This document shows, one piece after another, positions 42,688 to 51,580 of a DNA stretch of 64,000 nucleotides. The stretch is taken from NCBI GenBank assembly GCA_030527185.1, contig JAUNBF010000006.1:29755-93754 (forward strand), given 5' to 3'. Within the stretch, counting starts at the first letter, position 1. The number at the start of each line of letters is the position of its first letter. This DNA is from Planctomycetia bacterium (GTDB lineage: Bacteria; Planctomycetota; Planctomycetia; Pirellulales; Thermoguttaceae). The position numbers were made by a program, and so were the translations under genes. The notes beneath the pieces are model-generated. The model had not been told where the DNA came from, did not search any database, and was given only the letters and a program-made list of their open reading frames with translations.

Positions 42688-43494
42688 TCAACCACGGGGT
42701 GAGTTTTTTCCAAAAGTCGGAAAAACCAACGGGCATGCCCTTTTCGGAACGGGGAAAAGCGAAAAATCAACGCCGTAAACTTCCCGCAGTTTCGTCTTCT
42801 CAAGAAAAGTCTGCGGTGATTCGTCAAAAAGGAGTTTTCCCTCCTTGAGTGCCAGAATTTTTTCGGAATCTCGCGTGGCATCGTTCAAATCGTGCGTGAC
42901 GAGGAGAATCGTTTTGCCATCCTGCCGATGAAGCGTTTGGAGCAGTTCGGCCATTTCGACCTGAAATCGATAATCCATTTGCGAAACCGACTCGTCCAGC
43001 AGGAGCATCTCCGCATTTTGTGCCAGGGCAGCCGCCAGCCAAACTCGTTGCAATTCCCCCCCGGAAAGCGTTTGCAGGGAACGGTTCGCGAAATTTTGCA
43101 ACCGCGTTCGCTCCAGTGCCCAGTCGCACCACCGGCGGTCTTCGGCTCGCAACGTTTCCCACGGATGGAGGTGGGCATAGCGGGACATCTGAATCAACTC
43201 CCGGACGGAAAAAGCGAATGGCTGCGGTTGAACTTGGGGAACATAGGCAATTTTTTGAGCCAATTCCTTTTGCGGGAACGTGGCCAGAGAGCGTCCGTTG
43301 AGATGAATCCGCGTGGCGGTTGCGGTAGGATGAATTCGCATGAGACATTTCAAAAGTGTCGATTTTCCCGCCCCGTTCGGCCCCAGAAGCGAAACGAATT
43401 CCCCCGCGTGAAGGGTGAAGGTGATTCCCCGAAGAATCTCCCGACCAGACAGCGTACAGCTTAAATTTCGGACTTCCAGAAAAGGTTTTGCCAT
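42688..43494 (-). CDS. ABC transporter ATP-binding protein (FecE/BtuD-like)
   Basis: 268 residues from the second of two adjacent ATGs (GGAG 5 bases upstream). Walker A LLGPNGAGKST, Q-loop YVPQVQPQP, signature LSGGELQRVW, Walker B MLLLDE, H-loop LVTHD. The Walker B extension reads LDESVSQMD, lacking the usual Pro-Thr. The closest family is the iron-siderophore/cobalamin/heme importer ATPases. No permease or binding protein is nearby, so the partner must be elsewhere. Confidence 0.85.
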   Translation of the reverse strand: MAKPFLEVRNLSCTLSGREILRGITFTLHAGEFVSLLGPNGAGKSTLLKCLMRIHPTATATRIHLNGRSLATFPQKELAQKIAYVPQVQPQPFAFSVRELIQMSRYAHLHPWETLRAEDRRWCDWALERTRLQNFANRSLQTLSGGELQRVWLAAALAQNAEMLLLDESVSQMDYRFQVEMAELLQTLHRQDGKTILLVTHDLNDATRDSEKILALKEGKLLFDESPQTFLEKTKLREVYGVDFSLFPVPKRACPLVFPTFGKNSPRG

Positions 43495-43568
43495 CATTAC
43501 TCCATTGGCAAAAAGGGGGGAATCTCTCATTCCGGGGACACGATTATTGTTTCAATTTTTATAAACCG

Positions 43569-44459
43569 CTATTTTTCCGAACGAATCGCTTCCAGGCACG
43601 GTTGTGGATGGTCGGTGGCAAACGACTGAACGCCGAGTTCCATCAGTTTCCGATACGTTTCCGGGCGGTCTCCCTGACTCCACGAAATGGCTTGAAAATG
43701 GATGCCGTTTTCTTTCAGCAGCGACGCCACCCGTTTCAGCATGGCGGAAGATGGCTTGAACGGGTCGGGTTTGGAGAGATCGGTATAGACGTGAATCTGG
43801 ATGATGTCGATACTGGGAAACCCGTCCGCCGCCAACTTTTCCAGCCGTTCCCACAGGAATGCGTCCACCTTCTCGTCCGGCACATTCCACGACGGTACCC
43901 ACAGCATTGCCTTCCCCTCCGGTGCCAGTTTTTTCCACTCCACCAGCAAGTGACGGTTGGGCGAGGCAAAGATGACCTGCGACTGAACACCGTATTCTTT
44001 CGACATTTGCGCCATTCGCTGGGGTGTGGCACCTTTTTCGTCGAGATACAACATCCGGCGTGGGTCTTCTTTCATGGCGGCAAAAACATCGGTCATGGGG
44101 GCAATTCGCTGGGCTGCGTACCGCGGGTTCAAATACGAGCCAACGTCAACATTCTGAAGTTGTTCCCAAGTCAACTGCGCAACCGGCACATCTCGCCACG
44201 ATTCGGGGAAATGACGTCCCAAACGATTCAGTTCATTGTCATGAAACGCGATCGGTACGCCATCTTTCGTCAAACGAACATCCGCTTCGGGAGCCACGCC
44301 CATTTCCCACGCCCAGAGGAACGTTTCGAGCGTATTTTCCGGTCGGTCATTGCCGCCGCCACGATGGAATTGCGTGGGGTACTCACCGCACAGTGCGGAA
44401 AGAGGAAACCATCCGCCGATCACTCCTAAAAAACAGACCCAAACCAGTTTTCTCATCAT
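43569..44459 (-). CDS. Secreted glycerophosphodiester phosphodiesterase
   Basis: 296 residues from the ATG at 44459 (GGAG 9 bases upstream), with a signal peptide (LVWVCFLGVIGGWFPLSALC). Catalytic motif HRGGGNDRPENTLETF, then EADVRLTKDGVPIAFHDNELNR with the metal Glu-x-Asp and second His, all standard for GDPD. The C-terminal SFATDHPQPCLEAI completes the barrel. It splits glycerophosphodiesters into glycerol-3-phosphate and an alcohol outside the cytoplasm, useful for phosphate or lipid salvage. Confidence 0.88.
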   Translation of the reverse strand: MMRKLVWVCFLGVIGGWFPLSALCGEYPTQFHRGGGNDRPENTLETFLWAWEMGVAPEADVRLTKDGVPIAFHDNELNRLGRHFPESWRDVPVAQLTWEQLQNVDVGSYLNPRYAAQRIAPMTDVFAAMKEDPRRMLYLDEKGATPQRMAQMSKEYGVQSQVIFASPNRHLLVEWKKLAPEGKAMLWVPSWNVPDEKVDAFLWERLEKLAADGFPSIDIIQIHVYTDLSKPDPFKPSSAMLKRVASLLKENGIHFQAISWSQGDRPETYRKLMELGVQSFATDHPQPCLEAIRSEK

Positions 44460-44779
44460 TTTGACATTCTCCTTCAGGCTGAGGGTAATTCCGAAAAACT
44501 TCACGGAAACAGATTCCATTATAGACACGATACCGGGAAAACAAAAGTCCCCCCTAAAGACGGGATTTTGGATATGAAATCTTTCCCAAGAGCTAAAATT
44601 TTACCGCATGATACCAGAATTACAAAAAATTATCCCTTTTTTCTTTTTTTAACTTGACAACGCATTTTTTATGATAAAATAAAGTTCAGTAACGGGAGCG
44701 TTTATCAAAATGGAAAAAGGAATTTTGGTAAGTTTCCGTCGGGATATGCTCGCTAGGTTTCTGCGTATGAGGTGATAAC
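44460..44779. other. Divergent 320-base region before the LamG triad
   Basis: Contains a promoter-like TTGACA/TAAAAT pair and a 21-codon frame (44710-44775, MEKGILVSFRRDMLARFLRMR) that stops 4 bases before the LamG gene start; a leader peptide is possible. Confidence 0.4.
44654..44680 (+). promoter_or_regulatory. Possible promoter of the LamG triad
   Basis: TTGACA at 44654-44659 and TAAAAT at 44675-44680 with a short 15-base spacer, 100 bases before the gene. Confidence 0.35.
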
Positions 44780-46339
44780 ATGTCGTTCAGATTTTACCTT
44801 CGTCCATTATATATATGTATATATAATGGGTTCTTGATTCCGCTTCTGCTGATATATTTTCTCTCTTTATCCTCCGTTTCCTGGGCGGATAATCCTCTGA
44901 AGATGTACTGGTCGTTTGATAACGACAATCTGGGACAGGACGATTCCGGCCATGGTTATCACCTTACCATCAGCGGAGATGCGAAAAATTCTCAGTCTAC
45001 CGAAACACCGACCGGAACAGGAATGAGTTATTCTCCGGCAAACAATCAGGTGGACGCCATCGCTACGCTTGATTCTTCCTCACTTTCAACTTATTCGGTT
45101 TATTCGGTTTCTTACTGGATCAAGGCGAGCGATCAGGCCAATTACTATAATGTGATCGGTCTGAATGGTGATTGGAATACTTTCTGGTCGCACAGCTTTA
45201 CCGATGGGAATGTTTATATCGGGCAGGATGGTACCACACGCGCGGCTATTGCGGGTCTCTACGATACGAATAAATGGACGCATGTCACCTATACTTATGA
45301 CAAAGGTTCCGCTTCCATTTACAAAAATGGCGAATTGGCAGGGAGTTACACAGACGCTCAATGGGAAAGTCGATCCACATGGAACAGTTTTCATTTGGGA
45401 AATGCGGGAAGCAGCGATAACATTTACGGCCATGTAGACGATGTTGCGGTTTGGACGACCGCTCTTTCTGCCAACGCGACCAAAGTGCTGGCGGGGAAGA
45501 AAGCTACCCCGACTCAGGTGGCTGCCATGACGACCCCGACCGTCAACGCTGTCGCCAACGATGTTATTTCGCTCCAGTCGAATCAGGATGCTTACGCTTA
45601 TGCGGTACTTCAGGATAATCCGATGGCCTACTGGCGAATGAACGAAACGGAAGGGGACAGGTTTGTCGACGCGACAGGCTATGGAAGTCACATGACGATT
45701 CAAAACGGCGTTACGCTGGGGGGAGGAAAGACGCTCCTTGCCAATCCATGTCCCCAATTTTCGCCTCAGGGAATTGCGGCAGGAATATCCTTTGCGTCGG
45801 CAATTCCTGAGGGAGTCGTTATGAGAGATGGATTTACGGTAGAGTTCTGGCTGAATCCCGATACCTTCGCAACCAATCACGAATGGACCAGTGGTACGAA
45901 TGGCAGCGGTACAACGAGCGAGGACGGTTGGGCTAATGGATTCTGTATGCACACATTTGGTAATGTCGGCAAATTTTATGTGGGACAGAATGGTGAGAGT
46001 CGAATTATTCCCGCCGATTATTCAGAGTCCATGATTCTCGAGGAGTGGAATCATCTGGCTTATACTTACGATGGAGAAATCGGTTCACTCTACCTCAACG
46101 GGGATTTGGTGGTGTCCCAAACTCTCGTTCAGGGGGGAAACTGGAGTGAAATATGGCTGAAAAACATCAGCGGGATGATGAGTGACCTGGCCATTTACGG
46201 TTATGCCTTGTCCGCCGCGCAGATTGCGGATCATTACGCGAAAGGAAGTTCCGAACTTCCCGAACCAGCAACATGGAGTATGTTGTTATTGGGATTGGGA
46301 GGAATTCTCTTTTTACGGAAAAAAAGGAGGGTGACATGA
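44780..46339 (+). CDS. LamG/concanavalin-fold PEP-CTERM surface protein
   Basis: 519 residues. A long signal region (hydrophobic FLIPLLLIYFLSLSSVSWA) precedes two LamG-like jelly-roll domains, each with the pattern WSFDNDN...DDSGHG, SVSYWIKAS / FTVEFWLNPDTF, WTHVTYTYDKGSASIYKNG / WNHLAYTYDGEIGSLYLNG. The C-terminus is a PEP-CTERM signal, PEPATWSMLLLGLGG then basic. GAGGTG lies before the ATG. The stop overlaps the next start (ATGA). A 26-base A/T palindrome lies in the first codons. Likely an exosortase-sorted carbohydrate-binding or adhesive protein. Confidence 0.82.
   Translation: MSFRFYLRPLYICIYNGFLIPLLLIYFLSLSSVSWADNPLKMYWSFDNDNLGQDDSGHGYHLTISGDAKNSQSTETPTGTGMSYSPANNQVDAIATLDSSSLSTYSVYSVSYWIKASDQANYYNVIGLNGDWNTFWSHSFTDGNVYIGQDGTTRAAIAGLYDTNKWTHVTYTYDKGSASIYKNGELAGSYTDAQWESRSTWNSFHLGNAGSSDNIYGHVDDVAVWTTALSANATKVLAGKKATPTQVAAMTTPTVNAVANDVISLQSNQDAYAYAVLQDNPMAYWRMNETEGDRFVDATGYGSHMTIQNGVTLGGGKTLLANPCPQFSPQGIAAGISFASAIPEGVVMRDGFTVEFWLNPDTFATNHEWTSGTNGSGTTSEDGWANGFCMHTFGNVGKFYVGQNGESRIIPADYSESMILEEWNHLAYTYDGEIGSLYLNGDLVVSQTLVQGGNWSEIWLKNISGMMSDLAIYGYALSAAQIADHYAKGSSELPEPATWSMLLLGLGGILFLRKKRRVT
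44804..44829. repeat. A/T palindrome in the 5' coding region
   Basis: CCATTATATATA-TG-TATATATAATGG, 12 perfect pairs around a 2-base centre, starting 25 bases into the coding sequence. Confidence 0.6.
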
Positions 46340-47292
46340 AAAAAGAAAGGGAAAATGGCTTTACACTCGTGGAACTTCTGGTCGTGATCGCGATTATCGG
46401 AATGCTGGTGGGACTTCTCCTTCCGGCTGTCCAACAGGCACGTGAAGCGGCACGGAACATGTCGTGTGCCAACAATATGAAACAGTTGGGACTTGCCATT
46501 CTGAACTATGAAACGGGCATGAAACGCCTGCCACCCGCCTACACGGAATCGTATACGCCCAACAAGAACCCTTACGGACGCCACAGTGGCTTGACATTCC
46601 TTCTTCCCTACCTGGAACAGACCGGGATTTACCAACGTTTTGATCTTGCCAAAGATTACGACAGTACCGAAACCAACGATGATGGCGGAACCAACGCGGA
46701 AGCCTGTAAAGCTGAAATCAGCATGTTCTACTGTCCCTCCTCCCCACGAAGCGGCAATCCGTATTGTACGGACTATCTTCCCATGACGTTGATGAACAGT
46801 TGGGTCGTCAGTTACAGCAACAACACCTGTGGAACGACAAGAACCGTGGAAAATGTTCTGGGGGCACTTTCTCCGCATGATAATTATCAGACTCGCTGGG
46901 GTTGTATAGGAATGCAGGAACCTCGCAGTATCGGGGAAATTCGGGATGGTTGCTCCAATACGTTTTTATATTTTGAAGATTCTGCCAGACCGGATTTTTA
47001 CGAATATGGCGTTCAGAAAACCTTTGTACCCAACTCGGGGGAAGGGAAAAGTAATGAAAATGATTTGATTGCGGAATGGGCCAGCCCGGTTACGACGTGC
47101 CAGCATATTGCCACCACTTCCCTCATGAATTATCATAACTGTGGCGAAATTTACAGTTTCCATACCGGGGGCTGCAACACCCTTTTTTGCGACGGTTCCG
47201 TACGTTTCATCAATAACAGTATCCAACCGGATACCTTTATCAGTCTGTTTACCTGCAACAAGGGGGATATTGTCCATGACGCGTCCTTTTAG
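46336..47292 (+). CDS. DUF1559 pseudopilin-like protein
   Basis: 318 residues from the ATG at 46336, with AGGAGG 6 bases upstream. It overlaps the LamG gene by ATGA, so translation is coupled. N-terminus FTLVELLVVIAIIGMLVG, PAVQQAREAAR, CANNMKQLGLAILNYE; near the C-terminus FCDGSVRFINN. Several cysteines (FYCPSS, CGTTRT) suggest disulfides. It is probably a cell-surface pilin-like subunit that acts with the LamG protein. Confidence 0.9.
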   Translation: MKKERENGFTLVELLVVIAIIGMLVGLLLPAVQQAREAARNMSCANNMKQLGLAILNYETGMKRLPPAYTESYTPNKNPYGRHSGLTFLLPYLEQTGIYQRFDLAKDYDSTETNDDGGTNAEACKAEISMFYCPSSPRSGNPYCTDYLPMTLMNSWVVSYSNNTCGTTRTVENVLGALSPHDNYQTRWGCIGMQEPRSIGEIRDGCSNTFLYFEDSARPDFYEYGVQKTFVPNSGEGKSNENDLIAEWASPVTTCQHIATTSLMNYHNCGEIYSFHTGGCNTLFCDGSVRFINNSIQPDTFISLFTCNKGDIVHDASF

Positions 47293-47704
47293 TTTATGGT
47301 TGTTGGGGTGCCTGATTTTGACAGGTTGCGGCGGACACCCTGTCGCGAAAGTGACGGGTACGGTGACGTATCAGAACCAGCCGTTGGAGTTTGGCAAAAT
47401 TCATTTTGTGCCGGTCGATTCCAGCTTGCCGCCAGCCCAGGGAACTATCGAAAAAGGTGAGTATACACTGGAAATGCGGGGGGATCGCCAAGCTCCTGTT
47501 TCCGGCATCTATACCGGCGAGTACCGCGTCTGGATTGCGTGCTATCCCTACCACAAACCTGGCTGGAGCGGCAATTCCATGATTCCCCATCCCCCTCTCA
47601 TCCCTAAAAAATACGAGTCGGTACACGAAAGTGGATTGACCGCAACCGTTGTTCGCGGCAAAAATCAGATCGATTTCACCCTGGAAAAAGATTCCTCTCG
47701 ATGA
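47276..47704 (+). CDS. Small lipoprotein with transthyretin-like fold
   Basis: 142 residues from the ATG at 47276, which overlaps the end of the DUF1559 gene by 17 bases. Lipobox LILTGC (Cys18). The mature part VTGTVTYQNQPLEFGKIHFVPVD...KGEYTLEM is the same beta-sandwich as the lipoprotein at 25354-25743. Third member of the LamG/DUF1559/lipoprotein triad. Confidence 0.75.
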   Translation: MTRPFSLWLLGCLILTGCGGHPVAKVTGTVTYQNQPLEFGKIHFVPVDSSLPPAQGTIEKGEYTLEMRGDRQAPVSGIYTGEYRVWIACYPYHKPGWSGNSMIPHPPLIPKKYESVHESGLTATVVRGKNQIDFTLEKDSSR

Positions 47705-47729
47705 GGTTTCAGATAGATTAGAATTCAAA

Positions 47730-47796
47730 AATCTTTCGCCCAGGTTGGGAGGCTCTCAGCTTGTCGTGAGGGACCTCGCCATCTGGTCGAAAGATT
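47730..47796. terminator. Long imperfect hairpin between convergent genes
   Basis: AATCTTTCG / CGAAAGATT outside, then CCAG/CTGG, TGG/CCA, GAGG/CCTC and CTCTCA/TGAGGG around loop GCTTGTCG: about 26 pairs in 67 bases. On the minus strand the stem is followed by TTTTTG. It fits a bidirectional terminator, though it is far longer than needed. Confidence 0.6.
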
Positions 47797-47858
47797 GATT
47801 TTACACAGGTACCGTTTGCGGTCTATTTTGCGTCGTTGGAAGGTAACATAATACCACA

Positions 47859-48935
47859 TCATTCCCAACCACGAGAAGATGCGGCCTGGCCGTCGGCACG
47901 GGAACCTTTGCAGTGATGGACTTCCGCGTCGATGCTGTAGGAAATCCGGTGGACAGAGCCGTCGCACATGGCCATTCCAAATGATCCGGCGTGGCAGCTT
48001 CCGAATTTGTGAGAGCCGTTGGTATCAATTCCCGCTCGATCCTGAGCCGGAAGTCGGGCTTGCGTTGCCTGTTGAAAAACGTTGGAGGTATTGTAACTTC
48101 CCGTGTAGGTGGGACGCAGGTGATCCACGTCCGCTCCACAGAAAAGATTGTAATCGTCATCCCCATTGCCATCGGTGGTGGAATTACCATATTTCAAATC
48201 TTCATAACAATCGGGATTCAGGAATTTTTCCCCGATTAAATACGTGTTACTCATGCCATCCCGGATTTCGCCGATGGTGGTTTGCGACATGGCATAGAAA
48301 ATCCCGGTATATTCCGAGGAATGCGTCACCCAGGAATTGTCTTTTCGCCATGTTGTGATCGTGGACTTACTGGGGCCGTCGCGATCCTCAATAACTCCCA
48401 AATTTTTCGTATAAGTTCCCGCGTTCCCCGCGTAATCGGTCTTACCGCAGGGACTGTAGAGATCGTAATTGTTCTTGTTTCGCGGCTGTTTGGCAGGATA
48501 CGGTTTGGCAGGACGGCGGGAGGGACAGTAAAACGTCGCAATCGCCACTTTCTGCATCTCGGTTGCCCCGGTTTTCTGCTGAGTCTGCGGATTTTCAGGA
48601 ACCTCACCATCGGCGGGAAGTTGGTAAAGCGCATTCTGTTCCAAGGCTGGCAAAATGGAGTAACACCAGGAGCCAGGCTGTTTCATCCCCACACCCGCGT
48701 CGGGGTCGCCAATCCAACCATAACCCCAACCCGTTCCTGGAAACGACCGACTGGAACTTTCCACGTTGAGCGACGCCAGTGCCAGTTGCCGCAAATTGTT
48801 GTTGCACTGCATCTGCCGGGCTGCCTCACGTGCCTGTTGGACGGCTGGCAGGAGAAGTCCCACCAACATTCCGATAATCGCGATCACGACCAGAAGTTCG
48901 ACGAGCGTAAATCCTTTTTTTCCATTCTTTTTCAT
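47859..48935 (-). CDS. DUF1559 pseudopilin-like protein (paralogue A)
   Basis: 358 residues. N-terminus KKGFTLVELLVVIAIIGMLV, then CNNNLRQLALASLNVE; the end carries MAMCDGSVHRISYSID and a short Ser/Arg tail. It is about four fifths identical by eye to the protein at 51581-52660, and 152 bases near the 3' end (47867-48018) are identical in the two genes. Its ATG overlaps the stop of the upstream PEP-CTERM gene as ATGA, so its translation depends on that gene. Confidence 0.9.
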   Translation of the reverse strand: MKKNGKKGFTLVELLVVIAIIGMLVGLLLPAVQQAREAARQMQCNNNLRQLALASLNVESSSRSFPGTGWGYGWIGDPDAGVGMKQPGSWCYSILPALEQNALYQLPADGEVPENPQTQQKTGATEMQKVAIATFYCPSRRPAKPYPAKQPRNKNNYDLYSPCGKTDYAGNAGTYTKNLGVIEDRDGPSKSTITTWRKDNSWVTHSSEYTGIFYAMSQTTIGEIRDGMSNTYLIGEKFLNPDCYEDLKYGNSTTDGNGDDDYNLFCGADVDHLRPTYTGSYNTSNVFQQATQARLPAQDRAGIDTNGSHKFGSCHAGSFGMAMCDGSVHRISYSIDAEVHHCKGSRADGQAASSRGWE

Positions 48936-51250
48936 GTCTCACCCCTTTTTTTCCAAAAAAACAGAAACCCCAGCCCCAATAACAACATAGCCCATGTACC
49001 TGGTTCAGGAACGTTCATCGTCAGCGACAAAACGCCCGTATCACTCAGTGCATACCCCCAACCACTTCCCGCACCGTATACTGAAATGCGTCCCAGAAGG
49101 TCGTCTTCCGTAATGCCTGTTCCCAGATTCATCACGAAAAATTCCGTGCCTGCTTCCGTCGGGGTGAGGTTGTTAATGACAAAAAAGGCGTCATCTCCCA
49201 AAACAGTCGATTCCGCGTTCAGCAAAAGTGCGTCGGTACTCACCAAAGAATCGAGGTTCACTTCCAGCATTCCGTTGAGTGTCAACGTACCATCGACCGT
49301 AAACGCTTTTTCCGCGTTGATGGCACTGGAAAGGTAAAATGCCGCATCATCCAGAATCGACAAATTCCCCACCGTTCCCGTTCCACCCAACGTTGCGGAA
49401 GGATTGACGACCACATTTTTCGTCGTTACGCCATTGTAAAACAACCTTCCCACATTTTCCGCCGCCTTGTCCGAGCCGAATTCAATCGCGTTGGTGGACT
49501 TTCCGGTAATGTTGCTGTTAATCACACCATCGCCAGCCCCGCCGTTGGCAAACTGGAGCGTATTTTTGTCGACGACGATCGCATTGTTCAGCGTCCGCGT
49601 TTCGTTTGCTTCTGTTTCCAGGTTGAAAACGGTCGTTGGTATGGAAGTATTGACGGTCACGGTTCCCGTGCTGAACGCCGTGTCGCTTCCGATTCCAAAC
49701 CAACACCGATGATTGGCACTCGTCGAGGCAGTGTAACCATAAGTAATCGACGTATTTCCTGCATACGTATTATTACCACGCAAATAAATGGCTCCAGCAT
49801 TGGTTTCGCCACTGTAAGAAATTCCTTTCGTTCCTGAAATATCCCCGGTCAGAGTGAGCGAAGATTTATCACCACCGCCATGACTCGTAAGATTCCAACC
49901 CGCCCGAATGACGATGTTTCCTGAACCAGTCGTGACAATATCGTTTGGAACGATAGGATTAGATTGTCCCTGATTGACGATATGTCCACTCGACATGGTG
50001 ATGATGTTCGACTTTTTGTTTCCCATCTCCGCACCCGTGCCGAAGTAGATATTATTACTCGTGTAGATATTTCCCGTAAAATCACTGTTCGCATTGATAA
50101 AACGGGTTGGTACCGAGATATGTAAATCCATATTTCCCGATAGTTTACTCGTGTAAGTCACTCCCCAAGTATCCTGGTGCTGAAACCTCAGGGTAAGTTT
50201 TTCGCCCGCGTCGGTGGGGCCAGTGATGGAGGTGGCCGTGTTCTCTAAGCCAATAAGATAAACCGTGGCGGAATCTTCAAACTTGACCGTTCCACTTCCC
50301 TTCAACATCCACCCGGTAGTTGCGGTATTTCCGCCCAACGTCAACGACCCGCTTCCAGTATTCTGGAAAATCAACGTCTTTCCACTCGGAACATCCCACG
50401 CCGTCCGATTGTCGGCACTTGCTCCCAAAACGACATTGTTGGCTCCGGTATTTCGGATTGTCGTTTCGGTTGCACCCAACGTAAAATTATTCGCCAGTGC
50501 CGTAATTCCACTGACATCCACTTTCACTTTATTTCCCGCGGTGGTAACCGTCCCCGTTCCGAACGCGGAGTTGTCTCCCAGAACATACAACGCATGATCA
50601 ACAAGAGAAGAATTTCCCGCACTACTTTGGAGTATCGTTCCACCTGTATAGGTATTGGCTCCGTTGATATACATCGTCGCGGGTGAGCCTTCTCCTGCCT
50701 GGAATTGCAGTTGTGCCGCACCGGAAATAACCCCGTTAAGCGTCATGGTTGCTGCCCCACCCGTCGTTGTATTCCAACCCGCCCGAATGGTACGGATATT
50801 CGCACTCGTTCCTGAAAGAACGATATTATTGTCAATCACACAATTCCGTGTGTACGTGCCGTCACCTTTTTGGCTTCCTTCGTTGACCAAATGGCTATTG
50901 GTGTTCAGGTAGATCGTTCCGGTTCCCAGTTCTTTACCAGTGCTGAGATAGAAATTCCCACCCTGAAGATAAACATCGCCTGTAAAAGGAGTCGCAGAAC
51001 CCGAATAAGCGTTGTAGGCACGGATATTGCCACCGGTGTGATAGAGCGTAATATTTCCGGTGATATTCCCGGTATAAAAGCGCACTTCCGAAGAATTGTT
51101 CAACGTCAACGTTGCGGAAGTTCCCGCCTCTGTCGGACCAACGAAATTGTCCGTGGTGGTAAGATTGGTGATCGACAAAGTTTCCCCATCGACCAGCGTA
51201 TAATCCACCGCTCCACATTCCTGCCAAAAACTTGGTGAAAACACCATCAT
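48932..51250 (-). CDS. Autotransporter-repeat PEP-CTERM surface protein, out of frame with its start (phase-variable)
   Basis: 772 residues counting from the first in-frame ATG, but that start lies inside the signal peptide. The better start is the ATG at 51336 (AAGGAG 7 bases upstream), which reads MQRNESLFTHQVLKSGGG and then meets an 11-G run (51282-51292) and a stop. With 9 or 12 G the frame joins KIASFCILALMMVFSPSFW, a signal peptide core. The body is beta-strand-rich with passenger-type repeats (NGVISGAAQLQFQAGEG, NGANTYTGGTILQSS). C-terminus VPEPGTWAMLLLGLGFLFFWKK is a PEP-CTERM signal. First gene of a pair with DUF1559. Confidence 0.8.
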   Translation of the reverse strand: MMVFSPSFWQECGAVDYTLVDGETLSITNLTTTDNFVGPTEAGTSATLTLNNSSEVRFYTGNITGNITLYHTGGNIRAYNAYSGSATPFTGDVYLQGGNFYLSTGKELGTGTIYLNTNSHLVNEGSQKGDGTYTRNCVIDNNIVLSGTSANIRTIRAGWNTTTGGAATMTLNGVISGAAQLQFQAGEGSPATMYINGANTYTGGTILQSSAGNSSLVDHALYVLGDNSAFGTGTVTTAGNKVKVDVSGITALANNFTLGATETTIRNTGANNVVLGASADNRTAWDVPSGKTLIFQNTGSGSLTLGGNTATTGWMLKGSGTVKFEDSATVYLIGLENTATSITGPTDAGEKLTLRFQHQDTWGVTYTSKLSGNMDLHISVPTRFINANSDFTGNIYTSNNIYFGTGAEMGNKKSNIITMSSGHIVNQGQSNPIVPNDIVTTGSGNIVIRAGWNLTSHGGGDKSSLTLTGDISGTKGISYSGETNAGAIYLRGNNTYAGNTSITYGYTASTSANHRCWFGIGSDTAFSTGTVTVNTSIPTTVFNLETEANETRTLNNAIVVDKNTLQFANGGAGDGVINSNITGKSTNAIEFGSDKAAENVGRLFYNGVTTKNVVVNPSATLGGTGTVGNLSILDDAAFYLSSAINAEKAFTVDGTLTLNGMLEVNLDSLVSTDALLLNAESTVLGDDAFFVINNLTPTEAGTEFFVMNLGTGITEDDLLGRISVYGAGSGWGYALSDTGVLSLTMNVPEPGTWAMLLLGLGFLFFWKKRGET

Positions 51251-51281
51251 CAGGGCAAGAATGCAAAAACTTGCTATTTTA

Positions 51282-51292
51282 CCCCCCCCCCC
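51282..51292 (-). repeat. G11 homopolymer (contingency tract) at PEP-CTERM gene
   Basis: Eleven G on the coding strand, between codon 15 from the ATG at 51336 and the signal peptide. At this length the frame ends at TAG six bases beyond. The tract and its flanks (TTAAAGTC before, TAAAATAGCA after) recur at 52916-52926. Confidence 0.85.
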
Positions 51293-51386
51293 GACTTTAA
51301 CACTTGATGGGTGAACAAAGATTCATTTCGCTGCATTTTCAATCTCCTTGGGTTCCAAAATAGTTGATTTTTCCCAACTGTTTTTC

Positions 51387-51415
51387 ATTTTAACACCACT
51401 TCCCACGTTTGTCAA
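51387..51415 (-). promoter_or_regulatory. Predicted sigma-70 promoter of the phase-variable PEP-CTERM gene
   Basis: Minus strand TTGACA, 17 bases, TAAAAT, 51 bases before the ATG at 51336. Confidence 0.7.
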
Positions 51416-51580
51416 GCAAAATGGAAATTTTTTTTCAAAATATTTTTTCCAGAAAGGAATTTCATCTGTTTTGGGCAAAAATAAGGGGGGACTTTATCCT
51501 AAATCCCCCTTTTTTCCAAGACTTTTGTTTGTGTATCGTTTTTTAAGGATAGACGTTATTTTATCAAAACATGAACATTT

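Noticed and set aside
43505..43525. G6 run near the ABC ATPase start as a phase-variation tract
   Set aside because: Outside the coding frame from the chosen start and too short compared with the G11 tracts.
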